DNA of 64,000 bases, taken from contig SAAJ01000001.1 in assembly GCA_009929485.1 (NCBI GenBank), positions 115,033-179,032 on the forward strand. The letters run 5' to 3'. Positions 45,523 through 54,420 of the stretch are shown in pieces. Origin of the DNA: Negativicutes bacterium (GTDB taxonomy: Bacteria; Bacillota; Negativicutes; Anaeromusales; Anaeromusaceae). The notes under the pieces are model-generated. The model had not been told where the DNA came from. It worked only from the letters and a program-made list of their open reading frames with translations, and searched no databases. The number at the start of each line of letters is the position of its first letter. Position 1 is the first letter of the stretch. Position numbers and translations under genes: made by a program.

Positions 45523-46418
45523 GTGATAAAAATTTTAAATCCGGTTTTGTAGCGGTTGTCGGACGGCCTAATGTAGGAAAATCTACCTTGATTAATAGCC
45601 TGATAGGACAAAAAGTTTTGATTATGTCGGATAAACCGCAAACAACGCGCAACAAGATTATGTGCGTGTTGACCCAAGAGGATGCGCAAATTCTTTTTGT
45701 TGATACGCCGGGCATTCATAAACCCAAGCACAAGCTGGGAGAATTAATGGTGCAGACGGCTCAGTCCACGTTGAAGGAAGTGGATGTGGTGCTGATGGTG
45801 GCCGATGGTACGGCTTCTTTCGGTTCAGGTGAAGAGTATATTATAGAACAGCTGCGAGCTGTACGGACGCCGGTGATTTTGGCAATCAATAAAATTGACA
45901 TGCTCAGTAAAGAAGCGATATTTCCGATTATCCGTCAATATCAGGAGCGCTTTGATTTTCAAGCCATTGTACCGATTTCAGCGCTGGAGCATATTCAGCT
46001 GGAGGCTCTGGTTGAAGAGATTAAAACCCATTTAGAGCCAGGACCGCAGTATTATCCGGAGGATATGATTACGGACCAGCCGGAACGCTTGGTGATTGCG
46101 GAAATGATCCGTGAAAAAGTGTTGCATTTAACACGTGAGGAAATTCCTCATGCCATTGCTGTGGAGATTGAGGAGATTAAAACAAGGCCTAATGAAGATC
46201 TTTATGTCCGTGCGGTTATTTACGTGGAGAGGGAATCTCAAAAAGGCATTGTCATTGGCGCTAAAGGAGGACTTCTGAAGGAAATCGGCCGTTTGGCCCG
46301 AGAAGATGTCCAAGGACTTTTAGGTTCTAAAGTGTATTTAGATTTATGGGTAAAGGTGAAGAAAGATTGGCGCAACCGCGATATGATGCTGCGCACGTTA
46401 GGATATAAGGGTGAGTAA
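45519..46418 (+). CDS. era: GTPase Era
   Basis: 299 residues: GTPase domain with GRPNVGKSTL, DTPGIHKPKH and NKID, and a C-terminal KH domain (IVIGAKGGLLKEIG) that binds the 3' end of 16S rRNA. Acts in 30S assembly together with YbeY and PhoH of the same cluster. ATG overlaps the cdd stop by 4 bases. Confidence 0.98.
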   Translation: MSDKNFKSGFVAVVGRPNVGKSTLINSLIGQKVLIMSDKPQTTRNKIMCVLTQEDAQILFVDTPGIHKPKHKLGELMVQTAQSTLKEVDVVLMVADGTASFGSGEEYIIEQLRAVRTPVILAINKIDMLSKEAIFPIIRQYQERFDFQAIVPISALEHIQLEALVEEIKTHLEPGPQYYPEDMITDQPERLVIAEMIREKVLHLTREEIPHAIAVEIEEIKTRPNEDLYVRAVIYVERESQKGIVIGAKGGLLKEIGRLAREDVQGLLGSKVYLDLWVKVKKDWRNRDMMLRTLGYKGE

Positions 46419-46421
46419 TAC

Positions 46422-47021
46422 ATGAAACGCATTTTCCGCTTTTCCATTTCCAAGTATTTTGTAAACGGACTCATTATTTTAGTTCCGGTTACAATCACTT
46501 TGACGGTGGTTTTGACTATTTTTAACTTTACGGAAACTTGGATTGGGAAAGTGCTGCCGATTAAGTTTCCTGGAATGGGCGTATTAGCGGTAGCGTTGCT
46601 GATTGTTTTGATGGGGTGGTTTTCGTCCAATTGGATTATGAAGGAAATCCTTCATTTTGGGGATCGGATGATTGCGTCCATTCCAGTTGTCAATTTTTTG
46701 TATAAAAGCGTGCAGCAAGTATCCAAAGCCATGCTGGGATCTCAGCAGACGTTTCGGCAAGCGGTATTGGTGACGTATCCGGGAACGGAGGCCAAAGCCA
46801 TCGGCTTTTTGGCCTCGCCCCTTTCGTCGGAACTAGCGGATGCGGTGGACGAAGAATCGGTATGCGTATATATACCCTTTAGTTTTAATATGACCGCCGG
46901 TCTGAACTTGATTGTAGCGCGCAAGGATGTTGTTTTTCTGGATGTGGCGCCGGAGAGCGCCCTGCAGTATGTTTTGACAGGCGGGGCCATTATGCCGAAA
47001 GGAACCACACCCAAGGTATAA
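46422..47021 (+). CDS. DUF502 family membrane protein
   Basis: 199 residues: two transmembrane helices in the first 75 residues (ILVPVTITLTVVLTIFNF and MGVLAVALLIVLMGWF), then a soluble domain with VLVTYPG, SVCVYIPFSFN and the end ALQYVLTGGAIMP, all typical of DUF502. Function unknown. Four bases behind era, so probably in the same operon. Confidence 0.92.
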   Translation: MKRIFRFSISKYFVNGLIILVPVTITLTVVLTIFNFTETWIGKVLPIKFPGMGVLAVALLIVLMGWFSSNWIMKEILHFGDRMIASIPVVNFLYKSVQQVSKAMLGSQQTFRQAVLVTYPGTEAKAIGFLASPLSSELADAVDEESVCVYIPFSFNMTAGLNLIVARKDVVFLDVAPESALQYVLTGGAIMPKGTTPKV

Positions 47022-47119
47022 GTTTTTTGTCGCAGGTTTTTTGATTAAAGCCGTTTATAGAGAAGACGGCGACCGTTAGGTCGGAGGAGAGATGCCTTAT
47101 CGATTCGTCTCTATATAGT

Positions 47120-48436
47120 TTGGCAAAGGTACTGGCTGCCTTGTGTTTGGTCGCCATTAACGGTTTCTTTGTTGTAGCCGAATTTTCTTTAGTGCGGGTG
47201 CGCAAAACAAGGCTGGAAGAATTGGTGCATCAAGGAAATATTCGCGCTAAGCTGACGATGCGCATTGTTTCCGCCATTGACACCTATCTGAGCGCCATTC
47301 AGCTGGGCGTTACGCTGGCGTCGCTGGCCTTGGGCTGGCTGGGAGAGGCGGCAATTGCTTCCTTGCTTGAACCGGCTTTGCGATTTTTTGCGCCGGACAG
47401 CATGCTGCTGGCGCATAGCGTCAGTATTATTATTGGTTTTACTTTAATTACGTTGATGCATGTAGTGCTGGGGGAGCTTATTCCCAAATCGCTGGCCATT
47501 CAGCAGACGGAGAAGATGGCGCTGTTGGTTTCACGGCCGCTTTATCTGTTTCATAAGGTTGGTTATCCTGTTATCACGCTGTTTGATCATACAGCCGCTT
47601 TTTTCTTGCGCCATCTTGATATTAAGCGGGCTAGTGAAAGCGAACTGGCTCACTCGGAAGAGGAATTACGCATGTTGGTCAGCGCTAGCCGGCGCGGGGG
47701 CGTGCTAGATCCTATGGAGAGCGAGCTGATTGATAATGTGTTCGATTTTGCAGACCGCATTGCCAGGGAAGTCATGGTACCGAGGCAGGATATGGTGTGC
47801 CTTTTCATGGAAAAATCTTATGAGGAAAACCTTCAAGTAGTGCGGGAAAGCAATCATACCCGCTACCCTTTGTGCTTGCGGGATAAGGATCATGTGATTG
47901 GCATGATTCATTTGCGGGATTTAATGTATAATGAGTTCGAGACAACGCCGCTGGGGGATATAAAGCGGCTGATGCGGGAAATTCTGGTGGTGCCGGAAAG
48001 CATGTCAGTGGCTAAGCTGTTGCAGCTAATGCGGCGCCGGCGTATTCATATGGCGGTGGTCATTGACGAATATGGCGGTACCGCCGGCCTTGTTTCTCTA
48101 GAAGATATTATTGAAGAGATCGTCGGGGAAATACAGGATGAACATGATGAAGTTCTGGAGCGAGAAGTGCAGCGAGGATTGGACGGGTCTTTTGAGTTCG
48201 ATGGGCTGGTATTGCTGGACGAGGTCTTTTCCTTACTGAATTTACGCCAAGACGAACATGAAGAAGATACCCTGGGCGGGTACATTTTTGGCAAACTGGG
48301 ACGCCGCCCGGAAATTGGCGACAGTGTACCCATTGGGTCCTATCAGTTTACGGTGCTGCGAGTCACCGGTTTTCGTATTACCCGGGTGAGGGCGGTGCCT
48401 TTGCCGAATTTGCCGGAAAAGGAGCAAGAAGAATGA
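47120..48436 (+). CDS. Hemolysin/CorC-like membrane protein (DUF21-CBS-CorC)
   Basis: At least 438 residues: a DUF21/CNNM membrane domain (about 1-170, with GFFVVAEFSLVRVRKTR and GELIPKSLAIQ), two CBS domains (about 200-330, MVPRQDM and VIDEYGGTAGLVSLEDIIEEI) and a C-terminal CorC_HlyC domain. Possibly a magnesium or other cation exporter. The start is uncertain: the annotated TTG at 47120 has no ribosome-binding site, whereas GGAGGAG at 47083 precedes an out-of-frame ATG (47092) that gives an 8-codon peptide. The true N-terminus may be a few codons longer. Confidence 0.88.
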   Translation: MAKVLAALCLVAINGFFVVAEFSLVRVRKTRLEELVHQGNIRAKLTMRIVSAIDTYLSAIQLGVTLASLALGWLGEAAIASLLEPALRFFAPDSMLLAHSVSIIIGFTLITLMHVVLGELIPKSLAIQQTEKMALLVSRPLYLFHKVGYPVITLFDHTAAFFLRHLDIKRASESELAHSEEELRMLVSASRRGGVLDPMESELIDNVFDFADRIAREVMVPRQDMVCLFMEKSYEENLQVVRESNHTRYPLCLRDKDHVIGMIHLRDLMYNEFETTPLGDIKRLMREILVVPESMSVAKLLQLMRRRRIHMAVVIDEYGGTAGLVSLEDIIEEIVGEIQDEHDEVLEREVQRGLDGSFEFDGLVLLDEVFSLLNLRQDEHEEDTLGGYIFGKLGRRPEIGDSVPIGSYQFTVLRVTGFRITRVRAVPLPNLPEKEQEE

Positions 48437-49191
48437 CAACGGGACGGTATCAAGTGGAGGCGGTTGTGCTGACTGTGCGCAATTGGGGGGAGGCGGACCG
48501 GCTGGTGCGGGTCTTTTCCAAGGAGCACGGACTGATCACTGCGATTGCCTATGGAGCGCGACGTCCTAGAAGTCAATTGGCAGGAGGATTGCAGCCTTTT
48601 GTGCAAGCGCAGCTGGCTTTGCTGGCAGGCAAACAGGTAGAGGCGGTCAAGGGCTGTGAAATGATTCATTCCTTTCAAGGGTTGCGAGAAGATTTGAATC
48701 GCATGGCCTATACCGGCTTTTTAGCGGAGTTGATCACCGAACTGTGCCCGGAACGGCAGGCGGAACCGGAAATTTATGAATGGCTGTTGCGGGTGCTGCG
48801 CGTCATGGAAGAACGAAATCCTCGTCTGGTAACACTGGCTGCTTCGTGGCAATTGTTTGCATTAGCAGGTCTGGAACCTGCCTGCGAAGTCTGCCAGAAA
48901 TGCGGGAAGGAACTGGTTTGGCCGGCTGTGTTTGACATGGCTGCAGGCGGTGTTGTTTGTCGCCAATGCCATGACAGTTCTAGTGAGGAAAAGTTGTTTT
49001 CCGAGGGGGCTGCTGAGCTGTTGCAGCGGTTTTTGCATTTGCAGTGGGAGCAAATGGAGGGATTTCTGGTTTCAAGGGAAGCTTTGCTTATGCTGGAGGC
49101 GCTGCTTTTATCTTATGTGGATCATCATATTGAGCGGCCTTTGCGGTCTACGGCGTTCATTCGCCAAGTAGCGGCGTTAGGGAATTCTTGA
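48433..49191 (+). CDS. recO: DNA repair protein RecO
   Basis: 252 residues: N-terminal OB fold (VEAVVLTVRNWGEADRLVRV), helical domain and a four-cysteine zinc site (CEVCQKCG and CRQCH). Helps RecF/RecR load RecA. ATG overlaps the stop of the previous gene by 4 bases. Order era...recO-glyQS is common in Firmicutes. Confidence 0.95.
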   Translation: MTTGRYQVEAVVLTVRNWGEADRLVRVFSKEHGLITAIAYGARRPRSQLAGGLQPFVQAQLALLAGKQVEAVKGCEMIHSFQGLREDLNRMAYTGFLAELITELCPERQAEPEIYEWLLRVLRVMEERNPRLVTLAASWQLFALAGLEPACEVCQKCGKELVWPAVFDMAAGGVVCRQCHDSSSEEKLFSEGAAELLQRFLHLQWEQMEGFLVSREALLMLEALLLSYVDHHIERPLRSTAFIRQVAALGNS

Positions 49192-49201
49192 GCGTTCATT
49201 C

Positions 49202-49230
49202 TTGCACTGAGAGTTGTTTTGTGGTATCCT
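49202..49230 (+). promoter_or_regulatory. Promoter of the glyQS T-box transcript
   Basis: TTGCAC (49202-49207), 17 bp, TATCCT (49225-49230), just behind recO. Confidence 0.6.
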
Positions 49231-49236
49231 AAAGCC

Positions 49237-49494
49237 ACAATTGAGATAGGTGAAGAAGGAAAGTAGTATTTCTCAGGCAGCGAGCCAGGGGCAGTGAAAG
49301 CCTGGCTGGGAAACCGAGGTTTCTTAAGAGAAAGAAGGCGTTCTGGAGCTGCGGGAGGAACTTTGCAGAATTTGATTTTGCAGATAGTAAAACCCGGACA
49401 ACGAAGGCGGGCTGTTAGACAGCCAAGCAGGGTGGAACCGCGGGATTAGCTCCCGTCCCTGTATTGCGAAAGCGATGCAGGGACGGGAGTTTTT
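49237..49494 (+). promoter_or_regulatory. Glycine T-box riboswitch
   Basis: Leader of about 260 nt before glyQ. The conserved T-box AAGCAGGGTGGAACCGCGG is at 49425-49443 and would form the antiterminator that pairs with the CCA end of uncharged tRNA. A GGC triplet at 49337-49339 (in AAGAAGGCGTTCT), on the 3' side of Stem I, is the likely glycine specifier. Uncharged tRNA-Gly permits transcription of glyQS; charged tRNA leaves the terminator at 49450-49494. Confidence 0.93.
49450..49494 (+). terminator. T-box-controlled terminator of glyQS
   Basis: CTCCCGTCCCTG (49450-49461) pairs with CAGGGACGGGAG (49478-49489), followed by TTTTT. Its 5' arm is adjacent to the T-box sequence, giving the mutually exclusive antiterminator. 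Confidence 0.93.
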
Positions 49495-49550
49495 ATGTTT
49501 ATTGGCTGGCGTCTCGGCAAGCGCAAGAGAAAATGAAGGAGGAAGTGGCA

Positions 49551-50441
49551 ATGGCTATGACTTTTCAGGAAATTATCCTGACGCTGCAAAACTTTTGGGC
49601 CAAACAAAATTGTATTTTGCAACAACCTTATGATGTGGAGAAGGGTGCGGGAACGATGAATCCGGCTACCTTTTTGAGAGCCCTCGGTCCTGAACCGTGG
49701 AAGGTGGCCTATGTGGAGCCTTCGCGTCGTCCTGCTGACGGACGGTACGGTGATAATCCCAACCGGCTGTTTCAACATCACCAGTTTCAGGTGATTATAA
49801 AACCGTCGCCGGCCAACATCCAGGAGCTCTATTTGGAAAGCCTGGCGCAACTGGGTGTTGAGCCGGAAAAGCATGACATCCGTTTTGTAGAAGACAACTG
49901 GGAGTCTCCCACCTTGGGCGCTTGGGGCCTGGGCTGGGAAGTCTGGCTGGACGGCATGGAAATTACGCAGTTTACGTATTTTCAACAGGTCGGCAGTATT
50001 GACGTCAAACCGGTTTCTGTAGAAATTACCTATGGCCTGGAACGCTTGGCCATGTATATTCAAGGCGTGGAAAATGTCTATGATTTGACCTGGGTAGAAG
50101 GCGTTTCTTACGGGGATGTGTTCCATCGCAACGAAGTGGAGCAGTCTCATTATAATTTTGAATTGGCGGATACGGCACTGCTGTTCCACTTGTTTGATCT
50201 TTATGAAAAAGAAGCGGTGCGAGTGCTGGAAGCGGGCTTTGTGCTGCCTGCGTATGATTATGTGCTCAAATGCTCTCATACTTTCAATCTGCTGGACGCC
50301 AGAGGCGCCATCAGCGTAAGCGAGCGAACCGCCTTCATTGGCCGGGTGCGTAATATGGCCCGCTTGTGCGCCCAAGGATATCTGGAGCAGCGTGAAGCCC
50401 TTGGCTATCCGCTGTTGAAAGGAGACTGTCAGCATGGCTAA
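49551..50441 (+). CDS. glyQ: Glycyl-tRNA synthetase alpha chain
   Basis: 296 residues, catalytic class II subunit of the tetrameric bacterial enzyme. [20 protein letters not shown], the [14 protein letters not shown] motif 2 region and [17 protein letters not shown] are typical. ATG at 49551 has GGAGGAAGTGGCA; the longer frame from 49464 would begin in the terminator. Overlaps glyS by 8 bases. Confidence 0.97.
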   Translation: MAMTFQEIILTLQNFWAKQNCILQQPYDVEKGAGTMNPATFLRALGPEPWKVAYVEPSRRPADGRYGDNPNRLFQHHQFQVIIKPSPANIQELYLESLAQLGVEPEKHDIRFVEDNWESPTLGAWGLGWEVWLDGMEITQFTYFQQVGSIDVKPVSVEITYGLERLAMYIQGVENVYDLTWVEGVSYGDVFHRNEVEQSHYNFELADTALLFHLFDLYEKEAVRVLEAGFVLPAYDYVLKCSHTFNLLDARGAISVSERTAFIGRVRNMARLCAQGYLEQREALGYPLLKGDCQHG

Positions 50442-52494
50442 GGATTTACTGTTTGAAATTGGTACGGAAGAGATTCCGGCGCGCTTTATGAAAGGCATTC
50501 TGCAGCAGTTGGCCGAGTATAGCAGCCAGCGGTTGCAAGAGCTGCGCTTGGAGCATGGAGACATTCAAGTATTCGGTACGCCGCGTAGGATGGCAGTGCT
50601 GGTTCGCAATCTGACGGAGCAGCAAGAAGACCGTGAAAGTGAAAACAAAGGCCCTTCGGTGCGCATTGCCTTTGATACGGAAGGAAAACCGACGAAAGCG
50701 GGTCAAGGCTTTGCCAGAGGTCAGGGCGTGGATGTAAATGCGCTGGTGGAGCGAGACGGCTATGTGTATGCGCAAATTCATGAGCAAGGAAAGGCTACGG
50801 CTGAGTTGTTGCCGGAATTGCTGCTGGAGCTGCTGCACAAGCTTAATTTTCCTAAAAATATGCACTGGGGCGATTTAGACATGCGTTTTGTCCGGCCGAT
50901 TCGTTGGCTCGTAGCCTTGTACGGACAAGAAATTGTGCCGCTGGAAGTGACAGGCGTGGTCAGCGGGCGCGTATCGCGGGGGCATCGCTTTTTGGGAGAA
51001 AAGGAAATTACCATCGCCGAAGCAGCCGCTTATGAAGATTCGCTGCGCCATAATTTTGTCTTAGCAGATCCGGAAAAACGTCGCAGCATCATACGTCAAC
51101 AGCTGGAAGAAACGGCTCGGGAGCATAACGGCGTGGTCGCGATGGACGAGGAACTGCTGGAAGAAGTCGTGCATTTGGTCGAATATCCCACGGCCTTATG
51201 CGGGCGTTTTGAGGAAGAGTATTTGGAACTGCCTCAAGAGGCGGTTATTACGCCGATGAAGGAACACCAGCGTTATTTTCCGGTTTTAGATCAGGCCGGT
51301 AAGCTCTTGCCCTTGTTTATTACGGTTCGCAATGGCGGCAAAGAACACTTGGATGTTGTTCGTCATGGCAATGAGCGGGTGCTGCGCGCCCGGTTGGCGG
51401 ATGCTCGTTTCTTCTACATGGAAGACCAGAAAGGGACTTTAGAGCAGCGCGTGGAACGGCTGAAAAGCATTGTTTTCCAAGACGGCCTGGGAACTATGCA
51501 TGACAAGGTGCTGCGGGTGCAGGCAGCTGCGCTGCAGCTCGGAAAAAACCTGCAGGCCGATGAGGCGGCGCTGAAACAGGTAGCGCGGACAGCTTATCTT
51601 GCTAAAGCTGACTTAGTAACCGGTATGGTTTGCGAGTTTACGGAACTGCAGGGCATCATGGGGCGGGAATACGCCAAGCTTAACGGCGAGGATGACGCGG
51701 TGGCGGAAGGCATTTATGAGCATTATCTGCCTCGCTTTGCCGGTGATGAGCTGCCGCAGGGAATGCCGGGCCGTCTTGTAAGCATTGCGGACAAGCTGGA
51801 TAATATTGTAGCTACTTTCAGCCGAGGCTTGATTCCCACAGGCTCCCAGGATCCTTACGCTTTGCGGCGGCAAGCCCAGGGCATTCTCAGTACTCTCTTG
51901 GCGGCGCCTTATGGGTTCTCCTTGCGGGATATGGTTCAATACGCTTTGGAACAATTGAACCTGACAGATGCGAAGGTGCAGGAGAAGCTGCAGCAGGATG
52001 TGGCTGAGTTTTTCCGGTTGCGTTTGAAGAATCTGTTGTTAGAGCAGAATGTGCGTTATGATGTTGTCGATGCCATTTTGGAAGGCGATACCGATGTGCT
52101 CTATGAGTCTTGGTTGAAAGCGCAGGCTTTGACTGCTGCCGAAGGGGATTTACTGAAAAAAGCGGTACAGGCTTTGACGCGTGCGTCGAATTTGGTAAAA
52201 CACGCGACAAGGGATGAAATTAAAGAGACTTCTTTTGTAGCGGATGAAGAAAAAACTTTGTACGCTGCTTATCAAAAGGCTGCAGCAAGGATTGCGGCCA
52301 GCTCCCAGCAACGTGACTATGCGCAAGTGCTGGCGGAATTGACGACCTTAGCCGATCCGATTCATGCTTTCTTTGAAGCGGTAATGGTTATGGATCCGGA
52401 TGAGGAAGTAAAAACAAATCGCTTAGCTTTGCTAAAACAGATTGTTTCTCTTGCTTCCGGAATTGGTGATTTGGGAAAAGTGATTGTCGCCTAA
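50434..52494 (+). CDS. glyS: Glycyl-tRNA synthetase beta chain
   Basis: 686 residues, the tRNA-binding partner of Gly[14 protein letters not shown] start, an HD-like central region ([28 protein letters not shown]) and the C-terminal DALR anticodon-binding domain. ATG at 50434 lies in the end of glyQ, so translation is likely coupled. Two tandem terminators follow. Confidence 0.97.
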   Translation: MAKDLLFEIGTEEIPARFMKGILQQLAEYSSQRLQELRLEHGDIQVFGTPRRMAVLVRNLTEQQEDRESENKGPSVRIAFDTEGKPTKAGQGFARGQGVDVNALVERDGYVYAQIHEQGKATAELLPELLLELLHKLNFPKNMHWGDLDMRFVRPIRWLVALYGQEIVPLEVTGVVSGRVSRGHRFLGEKEITIAEAAAYEDSLRHNFVLADPEKRRSIIRQQLEETAREHNGVVAMDEELLEEVVHLVEYPTALCGRFEEEYLELPQEAVITPMKEHQRYFPVLDQAGKLLPLFITVRNGGKEHLDVVRHGNERVLRARLADARFFYMEDQKGTLEQRVERLKSIVFQDGLGTMHDKVLRVQAAALQLGKNLQADEAALKQVARTAYLAKADLVTGMVCEFTELQGIMGREYAKLNGEDDAVAEGIYEHYLPRFAGDELPQGMPGRLVSIADKLDNIVATFSRGLIPTGSQDPYALRRQAQGILSTLLAAPYGFSLRDMVQYALEQLNLTDAKVQEKLQQDVAEFFRLRLKNLLLEQNVRYDVVDAILEGDTDVLYESWLKAQALTAAEGDLLKKAVQALTRASNLVKHATRDEIKETSFVADEEKTLYAAYQKAAARIAASSQQRDYAQVLAELTTLADPIHAFFEAVMVMDPDEEVKTNRLALLKQIVSLASGIGDLGKVIVA

Positions 52495-52514
52495 AAAGCG
52501 GCGTAGTAACCCAA

Positions 52515-52553
52515 TAAAAAATCCTGGGCTCTTTTGGAGCCCAGGATTTTTTT
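52515..52553 (+). terminator. Terminator 1 of glyQS
   Basis: AAAAATCCTGGGCTC-ttttg-GAGCCCAGGATTTTTTT, a perfect stem with a long T-run. Confidence 0.92.
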
Positions 52554-52584
52554 AAAAAGAGACCTTATTTTTGGTCTCTTTTTG
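52554..52584. terminator. Terminator 2 (tandem)
   Basis: AAAAAGAGACC-ttattttt-GGTCTCTTTTT directly behind the first one. Both A- and T-runs are present, so it may also stop the opposing LptA-like gene. Confidence 0.8.
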
Positions 52585-52665
52585 TAGAATAGCAGGGAAT
52601 TAGCGAAGGGAAGCGTAATTAATAAAGGGAGAGACGCTTTAAGGCAGCGGCCGAGGTGAATGGAG

Positions 52666-53148
52666 CTAAAGCAAAGTGTGTTCGATTACATGGTAACGGA
52701 CTTGTTCCTGCGAAGAAGTCGTGCCGTTTTGCGTTATCTTGACTTGACCATTAAAAAGGGCAATTTTAGAATTCCAATCGTACTCTACTTGTTGCGCTTG
52801 AATGCTTGTGCCATTGTCGCTGTAACTGACGTTGCCGGTGATTTTTGCCGTGTTGCTGGGAATGTTGACATAGACGGAATCACCGCGGAAAGAAATGTCA
52901 TCCTGCGTGAAAGTGACATTGTCTGAGGCCCAGACTTCCAACATGTTTGTGCGCGCTTCGCCGGCGGTGACAACACGCCCGCTATGGCTGATCGTCACAT
53001 TTCCTTTTAATACATGCAGACCGCTTTTGATGTCAAAATACTGCTGGTCGGCTTGAATAACAGGGACAGCTGCGGAGACTACTGAAGTTACCGAAGCAAG
53101 AAACAGAAAGCAAGCAAGAATACTTGCTAAAATGTGTGTTGATTTCAT
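52666..53148 (-). CDS. Exported LptA/OstA-like protein
   Basis: 160 residues: signal peptide (about 1-26, ending VVSAA) and one OstA/LptA-type beta-jellyroll domain with repeats such as VLKGNVTISHSGRVVTAGEA and GDSVYVNIPSNTAKITGNV. LptA carries LPS across the periplasm in diderms, which fits a Negativicutes-type envelope; the gene stands alone without lptB or lptC, so a direct LPS role is uncertain. ATG at 53148 follows AAGGAAGGTTATACT. The ribosome-binding site and a TATAAT (53202-53197) lie upstream. Confidence 0.82.
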   Translation of the reverse strand: MKSTHILASILACFLFLASVTSVVSAAVPVIQADQQYFDIKSGLHVLKGNVTISHSGRVVTAGEARTNMLEVWASDNVTFTQDDISFRGDSVYVNIPSNTAKITGNVSYSDNGTSIQAQQVEYDWNSKIALFNGQVKITQNGTTSSQEQVRYHVIEHTLL

Positions 53149-53237
53149 AGTATAACCTTCCTTTCTTATTTTACAAGCAAAAGCCTACTTTTCTTTATTA
53201 TAGCACAAGAGGAAGGCAAGGAGGAGGGACTGGTGTG

Positions 53238-54242
53238 ATGAAGCTTCGCGAGCGTAGTGAGGAATTGGAACGAAAAATATTAGCGTCTCATGCAAGCTAT
53301 AGCCATAAGGCGGTTCGGCAGCGCCCGGAAGAGGAGTGCCCGATTCGCACCGCCTTTCAACGCGATCGAGACCGGATTATTCATAGCAAATCGTTTCGCC
53401 GCTTGAAGCATAAAACTCAGGTATATATTGCACCGGAAGATCATTATCGCATGCGCATGACCCATAGTCTGGAGGTAGCTCAAATTTCCCGGACGATTGC
53501 CAGAGGGCTTGCTTTAAATGAAGATTTGGTGGAAGCAATTGCCTTAGGCCATGATGTAGGTCATACACCATTTGGTCACGCTGGTGAAGAGGCTTTGTGC
53601 CAGCTTGTCGGGCATTTTCACCATAACGAGCAAAGCTTGCGCGTCGTAGACCATTTAGAGCGAAATGGGCAAGGCTTGAATTTGACGGGAGAGGTGCGGG
53701 ACGGAATTTTGCACCACACTGGCGCCGAGGAGCCCTTGACGCTGGAAGGCGGCATTGTGAGGCGAGGAGATCGGGTGGCGTATTTATGTCACGACTATGA
53801 CGACGGTATTCGGGCGGGCATGCTGCAGCCTCAAGATTTGCCCGATTTCGTAAAAGCGCATTTGGGAACCAGAACATCGGACATGATTACCGTTATGGTG
53901 ACCGACATGATTGAGCAGTCTCAAGGTAAAGAGAAGATTGGCTTTTCCCCAACGGTTCAGCAAGCTATGGATGAGTTTCGAGCATTTATGTTTGCACGGA
54001 TTTATCGGGCTTCCCCCTTGGAGGAAGAGCGGCAAAAAGGCCAGTATGTCATCCACAATCTTTTTGCTTTCTTTTTGAAGCATCCAGAGCAGCTGCCTTT
54101 GGAATTCCAGGAACGGGAGGCTCAGTGGGGCCGAGAAACTACGGTAGTAGACTATATTGCCGGCTTGACAGATCAGTATGCAATTCATCTGTTTGAACGA
54201 TGGTTCATTCCTGTGCGCTGGGGGCATGGTTGTGGCCGATAA
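53238..54242 (+). CDS. dgt: dNTP triphosphohydrolase (dGTPase-like)
   Basis: 334 residues of the HD superfamily: RLKHKTQVY, the metal motif in MTHSLEVAQISRTIARGL and ALGHDVGHTPFGHAGEEAL. Removes triphosphate from dNTPs, controlling pool balance. A GTG at 53235 one codon earlier is an equally possible start (GGAGG is 7 or 10 bases upstream). It lies 178 bases before dnaG; that gap holds a short ACCGG/CCGGT hairpin (54364-54381) and no gene. Confidence 0.93.
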   Translation: MKLRERSEELERKILASHASYSHKAVRQRPEEECPIRTAFQRDRDRIIHSKSFRRLKHKTQVYIAPEDHYRMRMTHSLEVAQISRTIARGLALNEDLVEAIALGHDVGHTPFGHAGEEALCQLVGHFHHNEQSLRVVDHLERNGQGLNLTGEVRDGILHHTGAEEPLTLEGGIVRRGDRVAYLCHDYDDGIRAGMLQPQDLPDFVKAHLGTRTSDMITVMVTDMIEQSQGKEKIGFSPTVQQAMDEFRAFMFARIYRASPLEEERQKGQYVIHNLFAFFLKHPEQLPLEFQEREAQWGRETTVVDYIAGLTDQYAIHLFERWFIPVRWGHGCGR

Positions 54243-54420
54243 AATACTAATACCATAAGTGCTGCTTGCTTCAAAATCACTGCTTGAATCGAAAGAAAAA
54301 ACTGTTTTTTTGTGGATGTATCTTTTCAGCAGGAATATGGTTGGAGATGTAGAATACTAACAAACCGGCATGGATGACCGGTATTTTAAAGAAAAATTAA
54401 GAAATAGGTAGTGAGAATTC

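Noticed and set aside
52660..52926. 88-codon plus-strand frame over the LptA-like gene
   Set aside because: It is antisense to a gene with signal peptide and family pattern; no ribosome-binding site.
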